Below are positions 1-12,900 of a DNA stretch of 64,000 nt, piece by piece. The DNA comes from Orthonyx spaldingii (lineage: Eukaryota; Chordata; Aves; Passeriformes; Orthonychidae), in assembly GCA_013397795.1 (NCBI GenBank), contig VZTJ01004018.1, positions 1 through 64,000 of the forward strand, read 5' to 3'. Positions within the stretch are counted from its first letter, which is position 1; each line of letters begins with the position of its first letter. The position numbers and the translations under genes are program-made. A model generated the notes under the pieces. That model saw nothing but the letters and a program-made list of their open reading frames with translations, was not told where the DNA came from and made no database searches.

Positions 1-472
1 GGGGGGGGCTCTGCTCGTGATATCCTTCTTTCCCTTGGAAAGTGCGTGGGTTTAATGAGCGTCTTCTTATCGCGCCGTCTCTCTTCCCATTTCTTTTTTT
101 CCTCCTTTTTCTTTTTCTTTTTTTTTTTTAATGTTGACAGGAGAAGGCTTTCACTTTCGGGTCCCTCCGGCGAGCGCCCCTCGGCCCGCGGAGCAGCCCC
201 GGGACGGGCGTAGGGCCCTACAGGGCTCCCGGCTCCGGTGTCCCCCGGCAGGGCCCAGAAGCGAGCAGTGCCTGGGTCCCGCAGCTCCGCTCGGCCCAGG
301 AAGGGCCAGGTGGCGGAGCTGGAGCCGAGGCGGTGTGCAGTGGGCTGGAGGAAAGCGTGTCCCGCGGGTCCCGCAGAGGACATCGGTGAAGCACTGTTTG
401 ACACCGCCTTGGGGCGGCGAGGAGGGGTCGGGGGGAAACAATGTGGAATTGGCAAAGTGTCATTCGTGGATG
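1..472 (+). promoter_or_regulatory. TAF5L: TAF5L CpG-rich promoter and putative non-coding exon 1
   Basis: From about 150 to 470 the sequence is GC- and CpG-rich, unlike the AT-rich DNA on its right. This fits the promoter and first exon of TAF5L, whose coding sequence starts one exon later. A good donor (ATG|GTGAGC) ends the putative exon at 472. The transcription start is not visible. In mammals TAF5L and URB2 are divergently arranged, so this island may also serve a gene to the left, but no URB2 coding sequence is seen here. A pyrimidine tract followed by an AG at 139-140 looks like a splice acceptor, so an earlier exon outside the window cannot be excluded. Confidence 0.6.
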
Positions 473-3400
473 GTGAGCCAGATCTAGGTCCAAATGCAAA
501 TAGATTCATGCTCTTTTAAAATCCCAGCTGTTCCTTCTCTGCCTCTTCACGTGAATGCCACTGCTCAGGCAAAAGCCTTCTCCGTAGTTCCTGCTATCAT
601 ATTTTGCTATTTTGCACCACCACCATGCTAAGTCTCCAAGTCAACTTGTCATGTTTACTTGCCTGTTTCTGTGAGTTGCAGCTGCTGCATGTGGGATATC
701 CCTTGGCTCTGAGTTCATGGTTATCTTTGTATCAGTTTATCCTTATCTCATTTATTCTGAAATTTTGTAAATCTCAGATTATCCTAATGTCACAAAATTA
801 AAAATTGGGACCTGTTATTGTTGCTAGGCCCCAAATTTCACCTGTAGTGATAAAGGATAAAAGATTTTTTTTCCCTGTCCACAACTGAGACCTGAGACAG
901 AGGACTTATTAGAGAATATCTACAAGATGCTTCTGTTCTATGCTTTTATTGGTTTGGGGTTCGGGTGTTTTTTAAGCTTGCTTGTTGTTAGCTCTTTGAT
1001 GCTCACAGATCTTTCCTCAGTCTGTTGGAAGAGCGAGACTGCTGTCCTAGTGTCAGGACAGGAATACAGAGTCTTTAAAAGCAGTGTTCCCAGTGCTAGT
1101 TTTTAAGCTCTTTTTAGTATGTCTGTACTGGGATTATTTCAAGGCCATGGAATCTGCCTAAACCTGTACCTGAAATGTAGCATAGGCGGGAAGTTAATTT
1201 CCTTGGCTCAGTGCTTAGTTTCCAGCTTTTCTAGGAAGGAGGAACTTGCGATGTGTTTTGTGTTATTAACCTCTGCTGTGTTTTTTTTTGTTGTAGAGGT
1301 TTTGGTTCCTCAAAAAAAAAATTTCCTTAATCTTTTTTCAGTGCTCCAGTGTGCAGGACAGCAGAAGATGCTGCATTGTAGCTCTGCAAACTCACAATGT
1401 GATCTTTCCTCTCCCTTTCCTTACGTATTTTGCTTATCAGTGAAATTAGTTAACGGCATTAGTATTTATTATTCTCTTTGGCTGTTTGAGGAGAATGAGA
1501 CAGCTGGGACTTATGAACAATTGTTTCAAGTTTTATGCATTTCATGGGTAGGGAACTGTATATGCTTTCAGTTTGTTTCGTATTTTGGAGATTATCTTCA
1601 GTCATGAAATCTAGTCTTAAAATTGAAAGTTGAAAACGACAGGCTTGTCCTTTTATGCCTTAAAATTCTGCATTGTTGACCTGTTGTGAATTGGCTTAAC
1701 TTGAACCCAGCTGAAGGCGTTTTGGCAAGCCATCTCTATGTTTATTTTATGATATACCCTAATTTTTATAAAGGGCTCAATAAAGAATACTTGTAGGAAT
1801 GTTGGTTTTGCTCTTGGACTTCTCATGCATGCTTTTCCTGCCTCGGTGACGTTGTTCTTTGTAATGCTGAGTATAAAGGCTAAGAGAAGAAGTAGAGAGC
1901 TGAAACTAGGGTGTGGGTGACGGTGTGTCTGATGCCAGCGGATGTTTCATGGTGAAGGCACACTTCCTTAAGGTAGTTCCTGTTGTGTCACCTGGGAGTA
2001 GGGAAAAAATCTCCTTGAGATACTGCTGGTAACATCCTCTACTGTGACTGCAGGGGAGAGTATATAGGGGAGCAAGAAACTGTATAGATTGCATAAATGC
2101 CTCGGTTTATTGCATAAATGCTTCAGTGTGGACCTGGGCAAATCACTTGCACATGAGTTCCATGCTGCTGGCTGAAATGCAGAATGGTAACAATACACTG
2201 AAACTTAGTTAAGAGTGTTTTTTAGGAGGGTGCCAAGTTGCTGGACCATCCTTGTGTCCACTCTTCTTTGTGGTCTTTATTAGAGTGCTGTCTTTCCTAT
2301 AGTTTTGTGCAACAGAAGTGTTACATTTGAGACGGTGTAAGTCTCAGATATAATTTCTTTAATTGCAGGGAAGATGAAAAGGAAGTTTCCTTTTTGAGTG
2401 GAAAAAAAGGTGTGGTTGAAAACTTTTGATTTTAAGGGGTCTATCTGGAAATGCATTGGAAACTCTCACCTGTTGATGCCCCTTCCCCACCCTCAACAGT
2501 TACTTAACCTGTGGGAACAAATGGGAATCTTTTTAATGTTTTCACCCACGCATGTGGGTTTGCAGTTCCACGTGTCTGTTGAAAGTGAACTATTGCTGAA
2601 ACCTTGCATCCCCATCCACTTGTACCTAACTCCACAGAAGGATTATTGTTCTAACAAGTGGAATAAGCACTAAAGTGTGCATGGGTATTAGAAAAAACTC
2701 ATTTGTTATAGTATTTTTAAAGCTGTCCTTATGGCAGAAATAATGGTTCTTATAAAGGGAGGAAAAGCATCCTTGTCTCTCTCAGAGAAGTTGTGTTTCA
2801 TCAGATTTAGCTGCTCAAGCTAGGAAGTGCTTGCATGCCATTGGTAGTGGGGCTGTAAGGTGTTGAATTATCTCGAGGCAGGCTTTCCCTGTTACTGTGA
2901 TAGGGAAAAAGGCCCTGTGGCTTAGTTCTGCTTTATTTCAGGTCTTTTAGGTTATCTAAACTTTTGTGTACAATCAATAGCTATTGTGAAGGATTGGTGC
3001 AGTCAGACTACCCAAATAGCAAGGGAGCTCTTGCATTCATCTTACTGAGGGTCCTTTATTACAAGCCAGGGCCTAAAAGGTAGCATTGGGCTCATTTTGA
3101 TTTTGAGGTGCTACCAAGTGGTGTTTGTGAGGACGGCTTCCTAAATGTATATTAAAAAAACCTTCCAAGGATTCTTTTTGTTTCAAACTTTTGTAGGAGG
3201 GAAGCCTGGATAGATTGGGGCAGGTGACAAAGAAGGCTCTGCTCTTAATTTCCCTCTTTTTTTTCTGGGGACCTACAGGAGCAAAGTGCCAGAAGTCTGG
3301 CTCTAACTTTTAAGTTCAGCTAATAAGTTATTGCTTCTTAGACTCCCCAGATACGTTTGCTATATAAAGCAGTATGTTTCCAAAATTTTCTTCTTTGTAT

Positions 3401-3832
3401 GTTAATTTCTATTCCACTGAATCTTTTGGAGTTTTATTTTGTTGGTTGGTCAAGCACAGGAACCAAAAAATGACTGAAGATTACTCAAACTGCTGCTGTA
3501 AAAACTCAAGAAGAAGAGACATTCCCTTTTTATGACCTGTTCTTAACAAAAATGCTTCAGCTCACCATTGCCAGTTTAGTCCAGAATCCTCAAAACTGTT
3601 TGTGATTCCTCTGTGAAATTAGTAGAATTATGCAGCAAAATATCTCCAGGGGTCTACAGAATGTCCAGTTAGGCCATAGTGCCGAGAGGCAAATCCCTGA
3701 AGGTTCTGTTTCATACTTCAGCAACGAAAATATGGAGCTGTTTGTTTTCTGTCAGAATTAATGCAGCTATGGTCTAAGTTGATCTTAGCTTGCCCTGTTA
3801 AGAGTCTCATTACCTCTTTCTTTTCTTTTGAG
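473..3832 (+). other. TAF5L intron 1, no recognised element
   Basis: AT-rich single-copy-looking intron. It has a 13-bp direct repeat (ATTGCATAAATGC at 2088-2100 and 2109-2121). I see no conserved coding sequence, RNA gene or LINE tail. Short open frames here look like chance. Confidence 0.6.
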
Positions 3833-3835
3833 GTC

Positions 3836-3977
3836 ATGAAACGCGTACGCACAGAACAGATTCAGATGGCAGTGTCCTGCTACCTCAAGCGCCGTCAGTA
3901 TGTGGACTCGGAAGGTCCCCTAAAACAAGGGCTGAGGCTGTGTCAGACTGCTGAAGAGATGGCAGCTAATCTCACAG
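3836..3977 (+). CDS. TAF5L: TAF5L coding exon 1 (gene exon 2)
   Basis: The exon begins at 3833 after TTTTCTTTTGAG and has the initiator ATG three bases in. It encodes residues 1-47 plus one base of a split valine codon: a basic, LisH-like start (MKRVRTEQIQMAVSCYLKRR) and a leucine-rich helix ending in AANLT. The donor is ACAG|GTAATC. Confidence 0.95.
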
Positions 3978-6900
3978 GTAATCCTGTCATATTTTCCATG
4001 ACTACTTCTTGGCAGAGTTGTGAGCATGTATGTTGGCAACGATAGGAGTTTGTCTGCACATATGGACATTTCTCCTTTTGAAATAAAGAAATTTCTCACT
4101 GTTAAGTTGGTGTGAATTATGAGTTTTAGAAGAATGGAAAGGTGGATGAAAGTGTAACAAGGTGACATTCGTGGTCAGTGAAACATAAGGCTGAAATGCC
4201 AGGTCAGGGTAGTGAAAAATAATTGGGTTCTATCCCAATTAACATGAAGTCTGGTGAGTAGTGGTACTTTGGAATGGAGGTGAGAAGAACCTAGATGAGG
4301 AAGGAAGTAGAAGCAGGAAATTCTGTTGTACCTTTGTACTCCAGCACAGTTATATCATATGAAATTAAAGTGATAAGGCTGTGTCTTTTTCTGGCCTAGT
4401 CAGCTTTGTAGTTGTGAAAAGTCTGCTCTGTCACTTGGGGAAAAAACCCAAAACCTTCAGTGGATGAGACAAGGCATGCAGGGAAATAAACTTTCTTCTC
4501 TTTCTTAAAGACTTTTGAATCCTGCCACACTGCTTGCTTTCCAAATTGTGTCTGTGACAGTCTCCATTGTAATTATTATTTTCGTTTTAACAAACTGTGC
4601 TGCTGCTTGAGCACGTACAAGTATTGGAAGGATGAAAGCTATGCAGACCTTATAGATATTAAATTTACTTGTAAAAGTAATAGAAAATACTGGGCTGACC
4701 TTTTGGATAAAAAAGCAAGGAGAAAATTTTTTCTGTTAATGAAACTGCTTAGATTATGACAGTATTCCAGGCAAAGTGGAGTGGTAACCTTAGTTACTTA
4801 TTGGACAAAATATTAGTAGCTATATAACTGTGTTTGTAGCTAGATAAGGAACAACTTTTTCCACCTTTAGAGTATTTTACCATAGTTAACCATCCAAAGA
4901 TGAGTGACTTGTGGGTGAATGCCTAGGGGAACTCCCTCAGTGGCCTGGAGGAAATTGGACAATATATTTCATTATTAGAAGCAACTTAATATCTTATTAG
5001 TACTTTTCATTTCATTAGTGCTTTTTTCAGCCGAACTATCCCTGAAAGAATAATGGGGAAGATGGGGAAAGAATGAAATCAAAGTAAAATGCTGAACTGA
5101 ATGGGAGATTTTTATGTGGGTAGAAATGTCAGTGTCAAGATATGCTCAGAATATGATACCAGTCATATCAGGAGGACACTGAAGTGTCTGAAGTAGTGGA
5201 GATGAACTGGATTACAAGCCCTTGCATGAGCATGTGGCCTCATGCAGGAACAAAATTATTTCAATAAAGAGTGTGAATGAGTGTGTGATTGGGTTTTGTC
5301 TTTTTTACTAATCTTCCACCAAGTGTTATTACTAAATTTCACATTAGTCTGTATCCTCTTGCCAGTGCACGGGTTTTGTGCGTGGTGATTCAGAATTTAG
5401 TCATCAGTTTTCATTGGAACTGAAAATGGTCTGCTCTCATGTGTTCAGCTGCTTACTACTTCTTGTCAAATGTGCTCGCAGTGAGCTGTCAGAGAGCATG
5501 CTGCAGTTCCATCAATGACTGTTGGAAAAGCAAACCCGAGCTTGTTACTTAATCTGACAACAGATACTGAAAATACTTTCTGCTGCGGTCATCTCAGTTT
5601 TGCAAACTGAATAAAAACTGAGCAAATTGTAAAGCCTGCATTGCTTTATTTTGGGGAAAGTGATCAAATATGTTTTTTTGAAGATGTTTTTGCTTTTTCC
5701 TTAGCAAAGCTCACCTTGTTTTCATGTTCAGCTTTTTTGTTTGACTTCTAAATTAACTAGCCTATGTGAATGGGCGACTTGGAAGGGACCTCAGAATATG
5801 ATCTGGTCCAACCTTGTCTGTGGAAGAGGGAGCCCAGATGAGATTATCTAGGATCCTGTCCGATTATATCTGCAGTAAGATACAGCACAGAGCTTCCTTT
5901 TGATTATCCCATATTTCTGTAGAAAACAAGAATAATGTCTGAGGACAGAATGAGTGACCAAGGAACAGGTTCCTCTAATACTGCCCATAGCACTGTTTAG
6001 CTATGACTGCCTGAAATGATGTCAAATTATACATTATCACACTCATGTAAAAGAGGAATCAGTTGCTGTTATGCAACATTTCCAGTAGCCCCACATTTGT
6101 TAGCTGGAAACAATTCTGCTGGTTGTAAACACACAAGACCAGGAAGGTACTGTCCATATCCCTGAGTTAGGAGTGAGTTCCTTTGAATTTCCTATCAGGT
6201 TGCATAGCTGGCCTCACTTATTGGATGTGAAGGACCACTGGGAAAGGTGGAAAAGAAGCTATGGTAGGTTCATTAATGTATGAGAAGGATATAGCCAGTG
6301 TTTTATTTCTACCAGGTGGAAAATGTGCATGAGATTTTACTCTTGTTATGGAATCAGTTGACTCCTTTTTGCAGTTATCATTGGTTTAAAGTTTTGGGAA
6401 GGCAAAGAATTAGAATTTGTTAGAGCTGGCTGGTATGTAGGGTTCATTTACCGTTTGCTGGATGGGAATGAGCTCTAGCATCATTACTGAAAGAATAGGC
6501 CATAATGGTTGCCCACTCAGACTGTTTCAAGACAGGTAGACAAAGGTGATACTCCACTTTCTGAGGCATGAAGTACACCTTAATTTTGGAATTAAGCTGC
6601 TTATGCAGAGAAAGTTGTGGCATAGAGGAAACATTTTGTAAAGCCCAGGCCAATGAGTTGTGTTTGCATAGCATGAGCAAGGTGGCAAGCCATTCCCATT
6701 TCTGCAGAAATGAGGCCACCAGACTTCTGTGAAGAGCTAACTGTTACATGTGATCCTGTGACAGCATGAGAGACAGGCCCTCATATTTCTGTATTTCTTT
6801 GCTTTTACAATGAGTTGTATGGGTGACATTGGAAACTGTCACTAAGTATTCATATGCATACACGCAATTTACTTTCTCATGCTGAATATAGGTTATATGA

Positions 6901-9900
6901 AATTTTACATCCAAATAGCAGAGCTTTTTACTTTAGCTGTTGAGTAGTACCAGTATGTGAGCCTGGAGTTTTTACCATCTTTGAGTTTTTGAAGCAGCCA
7001 GGCTGTAGAAAGCTCAGTGTAGCTGTGCCTTTCAGCAGGTTATATTTGTTTATATCTAAACTGATTTAAGAGATTATATCATATTGGTGATGGAATCTGT
7101 TTTGGTTTTTTTTCTCAAGAGGGAATGATGAGTACAGCCCAACTCTCTGTTTCAAAAGCTGAATTCAGCTTGCCAAACATAGCTCCTGTATTTACATAAG
7201 CTGAAGGAAGGTAGACCTGTGTCTTACCAGAGAGAGAGAGAGGAGTGGGGAAAGAATAGTGACAGGCTGTGTACCATGTGCTGATCTCTTTCTAATTAGA
7301 AGCATTGAGATGTGCTGGAGGCTGGCCTATCTCTCTTTAGCGTGTGAACATTTGATAATGTTGTTTATAGGCTTCCAGGGCTGTCAGACTTGTGCCTTTG
7401 TGCATGAGCCAAATGCTGGAACAAAAATCCCCCCAATCAATCAGGAGTAGAAAGGCAGAGGATGGAAAGTGGTGCAGAGCAGGGAAGAACGAAATAAATT
7501 GAAGTGAAAGTAATAAAAATAGGGGGTTTGGAGGGGACAAGAGTTACAATTTGAAAAAAAAAAACAAAACAGGAAAGGAAAATAGTGAAACTCCTTGCCC
7601 TCTTGTGTTACGTTTAGAACAGCAGAACTTGTGTTTCTAATCATTGGTATTTGCATGTGCTTGGGGTATGTTGATGCATGTCTGTAAACTTGCACAAAGT
7701 CCCCTGCAGATTCCAGGCACTTAGCAGACCAGCAGAAGTTTGGTGCCAGAGAAGGAGAAGCCAATTCCCTTTCTAAACAGTTGAGAACCATTTTTACCGG
7801 AGTCTGGTTCTGAAACACAGTTTAACACAGCCTGAGGAGACTGTGTAACAACTGGATTTGTGGTCAGTTGCCAGCTACCTCTTAATCTAAAATCCTCAGG
7901 GAGGAGGGCACATTTTGGTTAAAAACTACTAAGTGTTTGCTTAGAGATTCAGTGTTTTCACCACCACCTCTGTGAGACTTGATAATGATTATAATTTGTT
8001 GTAAGTCATAATGATTGGGATGAGAAATTTGAGAATCTGAAATAGTGTCACTGTAGTCCTGTTCATGATGGTTGGTGGGACTCACTGAAAAAGAAACTAT
8101 ATTTTGGAGAAAGTTGTATATTGCTTTTCTTATTTTTTCTGAGTGTAAAGTTGTAAAACCACAGTTGTAAAACTTTAAGGGGTCTGTGATGGTGTTACTC
8201 TGAATTTCTGGGGAACTTAAGGTTGTATTTGAAAACTTTAAAATGTGTTCTGGGTGGAGCAGGTGAGTTGCTGAGATTTTTGGGGTGGGTTTTGGCTTTC
8301 AGTGTACTCATTCATGATCTGTCTAGGTTGTTAATGCCACATTTAGATGCTTTGGACTATGTCATATCTGGATGGTTTGAAAGATGAAATGTCACCTGAG
8401 TGGCTGCATAGCTTGGATTTTATGAGAAACTTTGTTTTCACATACACATGTAGAAATCCATAAATCCCCATGTAATTTTTTGCTTCTTTTATTTCACAGT
8501 CCAATCTGAGTCTGGGTGTGCCAACGTTGTGTCTGCAGCTCCCTGCCTGGCAGAGCCACAGCAATATGAAGTACAGTTTGGACGATTACGCAATTTTCTG
8601 ACAGGTAAATATCAGGAAACATGGAAGAAGAAAGTAGCTGACTTTTTTTGTCATTTCAGCGAATAAAGGGCGATATAATAAAATTCAAAATCATGTCTCT
8701 AACAATGTTTTGATTTCTAGTTTTGAGATGTCAGTTAAAATAGAAATATTTCATTTTTCTTGTTTTGGTTGTTTTCTGTGTGCTGAATAGCTTTGAATTT
8801 TGTAGATGGCTGACTGTTTGCCCTTTCTTGTTCAAGCATTTGGCCTATGTAGATCTTCTAGACAACAGCATATTTACACAGGAGAGGAAGGAAAATAAGT
8901 GTTTTATGTCAAAGGTAACTGAGAAATGACTGCAGTTCTCTGTTGTCTCCTAGTTTATGATTTTTAATTTTATCCGTAATTGGCTTATTTTTATGATGGT
9001 CTAGATTTTTAAGGGAGAATTTGTTCCCCTAAATTTAGCTGTACTGGGTTTGAGACTCGAGCAACACAATGAAGTAAAAAAATTCTTACTCTGTAACGAT
9101 GCAGAAGACAATTGTGATTTTATTTTTTAGAATTATTCAATAATTTTTTTTAAAAGGTACTCTTTGGAATATCCTTATTTCTAAGTCCCCAACATGGAAA
9201 GAAGAAAGCAGGTAGAATTTTTAGAGAATAGTACCAAGGAAAGTGAAGTTGTCACACACAACATTTGTCCAATGTTGTGTGTGATTTAATCCCAGTGTGC
9301 ATAACATTGGGATTATTATTTCTGATAGTTTGGGAAGGGAAGGGAGCAGGCAAGAAGGCAAAGGCAGAAAATAATGAATTCTTGGAGCCTTGCCACCTAC
9401 AGCAGTTCAGTACCTTTGCACTTTAGTATTTGAAGTAAATCCTTATGGTTTAATAGACTTTTAAGAAGTACGATAGCTGTGTTCAGTGCTTGGTGAAGTG
9501 CTTGCTTAATTGCTTGGTGAAGTGCTAGGTTTTGGTTTCATCTTTTTTGTCCCTGTTGCTCTAGTTTGATATCTTACACACGTGAACTGCCTCTGTTTAT
9601 TCAAGGTTGGAGCTTGCCGAGCAGCCACAAGGCACAGCAGGACACTTGCCATTTCTGTGATGCCTACCTCACTGAGGAGTGGGCAGGGGATTAGTGACAC
9701 GGAGTAACTTAACTAACCAATCTCTAGTTCAACCACCAGCTCAAAGCAGGGCCAGATGGGTGTTTGATCAGGTTGCTCAGAGCCTTTTCCAGTCAGGTTT
9801 AGAAAATCAAAGACTCTGGAGATTGCTGTGCTTTGCTGGGGCCCTGCTGCAATTCAGTGAGAATTTCCCTTGCAGCAGCTTGCCTGTTGTCCTTCCACTG

Positions 9901-12900
9901 AGCACCTCTGAGAAGAGGCTGGCTCCTTTTTCTGTATAATGTCCCACTGGGTACTGAAGGCAAGCAATTGATAGCCCTTATTCTTTAGGCTAGGCAGACC
10001 CAGCTCCTGTAACCTCTCCATATGTTCCTAGGGAACATTTTCTTTGTCTTTCTGCCAACTTTCCATCTCTTCCCTTTTTCCCCTACTGCAAAGTGAGGTC
10101 CTTCCTCTTGTTGCGTTTTTGGACTAGTGCACCTGGAGAAAAAAGAGACCTGCTGACTGCTTAGAGCTTTTACTGCATGCAGACCACTGTTTTCACTGGC
10201 TTTGGCCCAGTTTCAGTGGGACAGGAAGGAGATGATGCTTAAGTATGCAAATACATATGTATACACTGCACACCACACATACTCTGTAGTTACTCCTGTA
10301 GAAATGAGAGGCACAGTATGGACTAGAGAAGATCTGGAAGAGTGCTCAGCACAGAGGAAAAATAACGTAATGGAAACAGAGAAAAGAGAATATGCATTAG
10401 TGAGTGGCAGGGGGGAAGAGCATGTTGAAATGCAGTAATCCTGTTTGCATTTTGAGGATCAGCAAATGTTTGAGGATCAGCAGTGCCTATTTGTTTTCCA
10501 ATAATTTGGACCATTTGGTCCTGCGGTAGTAACTCATTGTTGGCACTGTTTGTTGCCATGGCGTTCTGCAGGGCTCCGCTCCTCACAGCTCCCTGCAGCT
10601 GGCAAAGAGCCCCAGAGCAGCTGGGGAAGGAGGGGTGGAGCTGCTGCACAGACCAACCTCTGCAAGGTACAGGACAGCCTAATCGGGGTTTGTTACACTG
10701 TGTACTAGGAATTACTGCTGGGATTTGCCTTGGCAGAGAGAGAAAAGCATGTACATGAGCAGGCACAGAAATAAAACAAGAGCACAGCATATTGCAGTAC
10801 ATTTTGGAAACTGTAACTTCCTTTCCCCTGAAGACAAATCAGTTCCATCCAATGCACCACACATACGTTTTACTGAAACTGAGAGAAAGAAGAAAAAAGC
10901 CACCAAAGCTCAGGTCTAGACAAGCTAGGTAAATAAATTTGACTTAAACAAATACTGTATTAAATATAATGAATAAATTTTAAAGTTCATTTATCACAAT
11001 AAAAAAAGGGCATACTTTTTCTTTTGAAATAAATGGGGAAAATTCAACTGTCATGTATTTTATGAGGTGGTATATTTTTAGCTGTCCCACACCTAACAAG
11101 GGTTTTGAAGTCTCTGCATTTTGTTCTGACAAGGAACCTGACTGATGTGGCAATGTCTGTTCGGGTCTGTAATAGGTACTATACCTCCTTTAGGTGACAG
11201 AAGAGGTTCACTTGGATGTGCCAACAAAAGTCTCCTTTTGCTTGCTTTCTGATGTCACTGTCAAGGCTTTTTTGGTAGTCATCCTAGCTCTGTTTTATTC
11301 CCAGTAGAAAGTGGATTGAGAAATCATTCAAAGTTTGTTGTTGTTGTTGTTATTTTTTTTATAGATTCAGATTCTCAGCACAGCCATGAAGTGATGCCTC
11401 TTCTATATCCCCTCTTCGTCTACCTCCACCTGAACATGGTCCAGAATGGCCTAAAAAGCACAGTGGACAGTTTTTACAGCCGCTTCCATAGCATGTTCTT
11501 GCAGAATGCCAGCCAGAAGGATATCATTGAACAGTTGCAGACTACCATGACTATTCAAGATATCCTGTCCAACTTGAAGCTCCGGGCTTTTCTGGACAAC
11601 AAGTATGTCATCCGCCTTCAAGAGGACAGCTACAACTACCTTCTTCGCTACCTCCAAAGTGACAACAACAATGCCCTGTGCAAAGTCCTGACCTTGCACA
11701 TCCACCTGGATGTGCAGCCTGCCAAGAGGACTGACTACCAGCTCTATGCCAGTGGGAGCTCCTCACGCAACGAGAGCAACGGCCTGGAACCCAGTGACGT
11801 GCCGGCTTCCATCCTGCAGAACGAGGCAGCGCTGGATTTACTGCAGGACAGCATTAAACGTGTCAAGGACGGGCCCCCTTCCTTAACCACCATCTGTTTC
11901 TATGCCTTCTATAATACGGAGCAGTTGCTGAACACTGCAGAGATTTCACCAAATAGCAAGCTGCTCGCTGCTGGGTTTGATAATTCATGTGTGAAGCTGT
12001 GGAGCCTGCGCTCCAGGAAGTTGAAATCTGAGCCCCACCTTGTTGATGTGTCCCGCATCCGTTTGGCTTGTGACATCCTGGATGAGGAGGTCTGGATACC
12101 CTTTTCTCTCCCTTTCTCCCACTGCTGCTCACCTATTTTGAATGTGGATTGTTGAGTATCTAGTAATGTCTTAGGGAACTGTGAGGCTGTTGCACAGCCT
12201 GTCTGCCTTGATGCTCAGATTTTATAACCTACTCTCATCCTTGTTCTTCCCTGCAGTGGTTGTAAATGCTGCACTGAGGTGCAGTGACTTTGTGCTCAGG
12301 TCGTAGTTTCTTAGTTCCTAGGTGCTGGTCCACCTCCTCCAGCTGTCCTTGAACAGATGACAGTAGACAGGCAGCCCGGTGAGGACAGGTGACTAGAATA
12401 GGCTCACTTCCCTGAAAAGCATGGAGCCTTCTTAGGGATGGGAAGATGAAACAATGAGATACGGGCAGTAAAAACAGTGCCAAATGAAAACTAGAAGGAA
12501 AGTAGTTCAGAACAACCAGGCAGAAGGGTGGAGAGAAAGGCAGAGACACAGGAAGAGGAAAATATAGACAAAGTAAGGAAAGAGCTAAAGATGTCTGGTC
12601 AGATGCCTATGTCCAAAACTGTATTTCAGGCATCACCTTCATTTACCAGAGGTAAAGAGTTACGGAAAAATTATGTAAAATGTCTCTGTTAAGGAATCTG
12701 AAGTGTAGAAACTTCAGAGGCTTTCTACTTTGGAGTGCTGGAGACAAGGACAGAGATGTGTGTACCTTCACATGCAAGGTTAGATGGCATTTTCTACTTG
12801 GTTTTTTTTTTTTTTTTTTTTTTTTGTCATGCCCTTCCTTCCCTCTCCACACAACTGCCCAAGTAGCAACTTATATCTCATTAGAGATCAAAATTTGTGA

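Larger units (their letters stand above)
8605..11364 (+). other. TAF5L intron 3
   Basis: Intron containing a pair of adjacent hairpins at 9252-9314 and a CR1 tail near 9.7-10.1 kb, both annotated separately. It ends in a (GTT)n stretch and the acceptor TTTTTTTTATAG. A minus-strand open frame of 159 codons at 10323-10802 resembles no protein I know. Confidence 0.6.

Noticed and set aside
8100..8180. Direct and inverted repeats around AGTTGTAAAAC
   Set aside because: Short and AT-rich; noted in the intron entry but not distinctive enough to stand as a finding.
10323..10802. Minus-strand 159-codon frame in TAF5L intron 3
   Set aside because: No recognisable domain, no splice support and mixed composition; judged a chance ORF.
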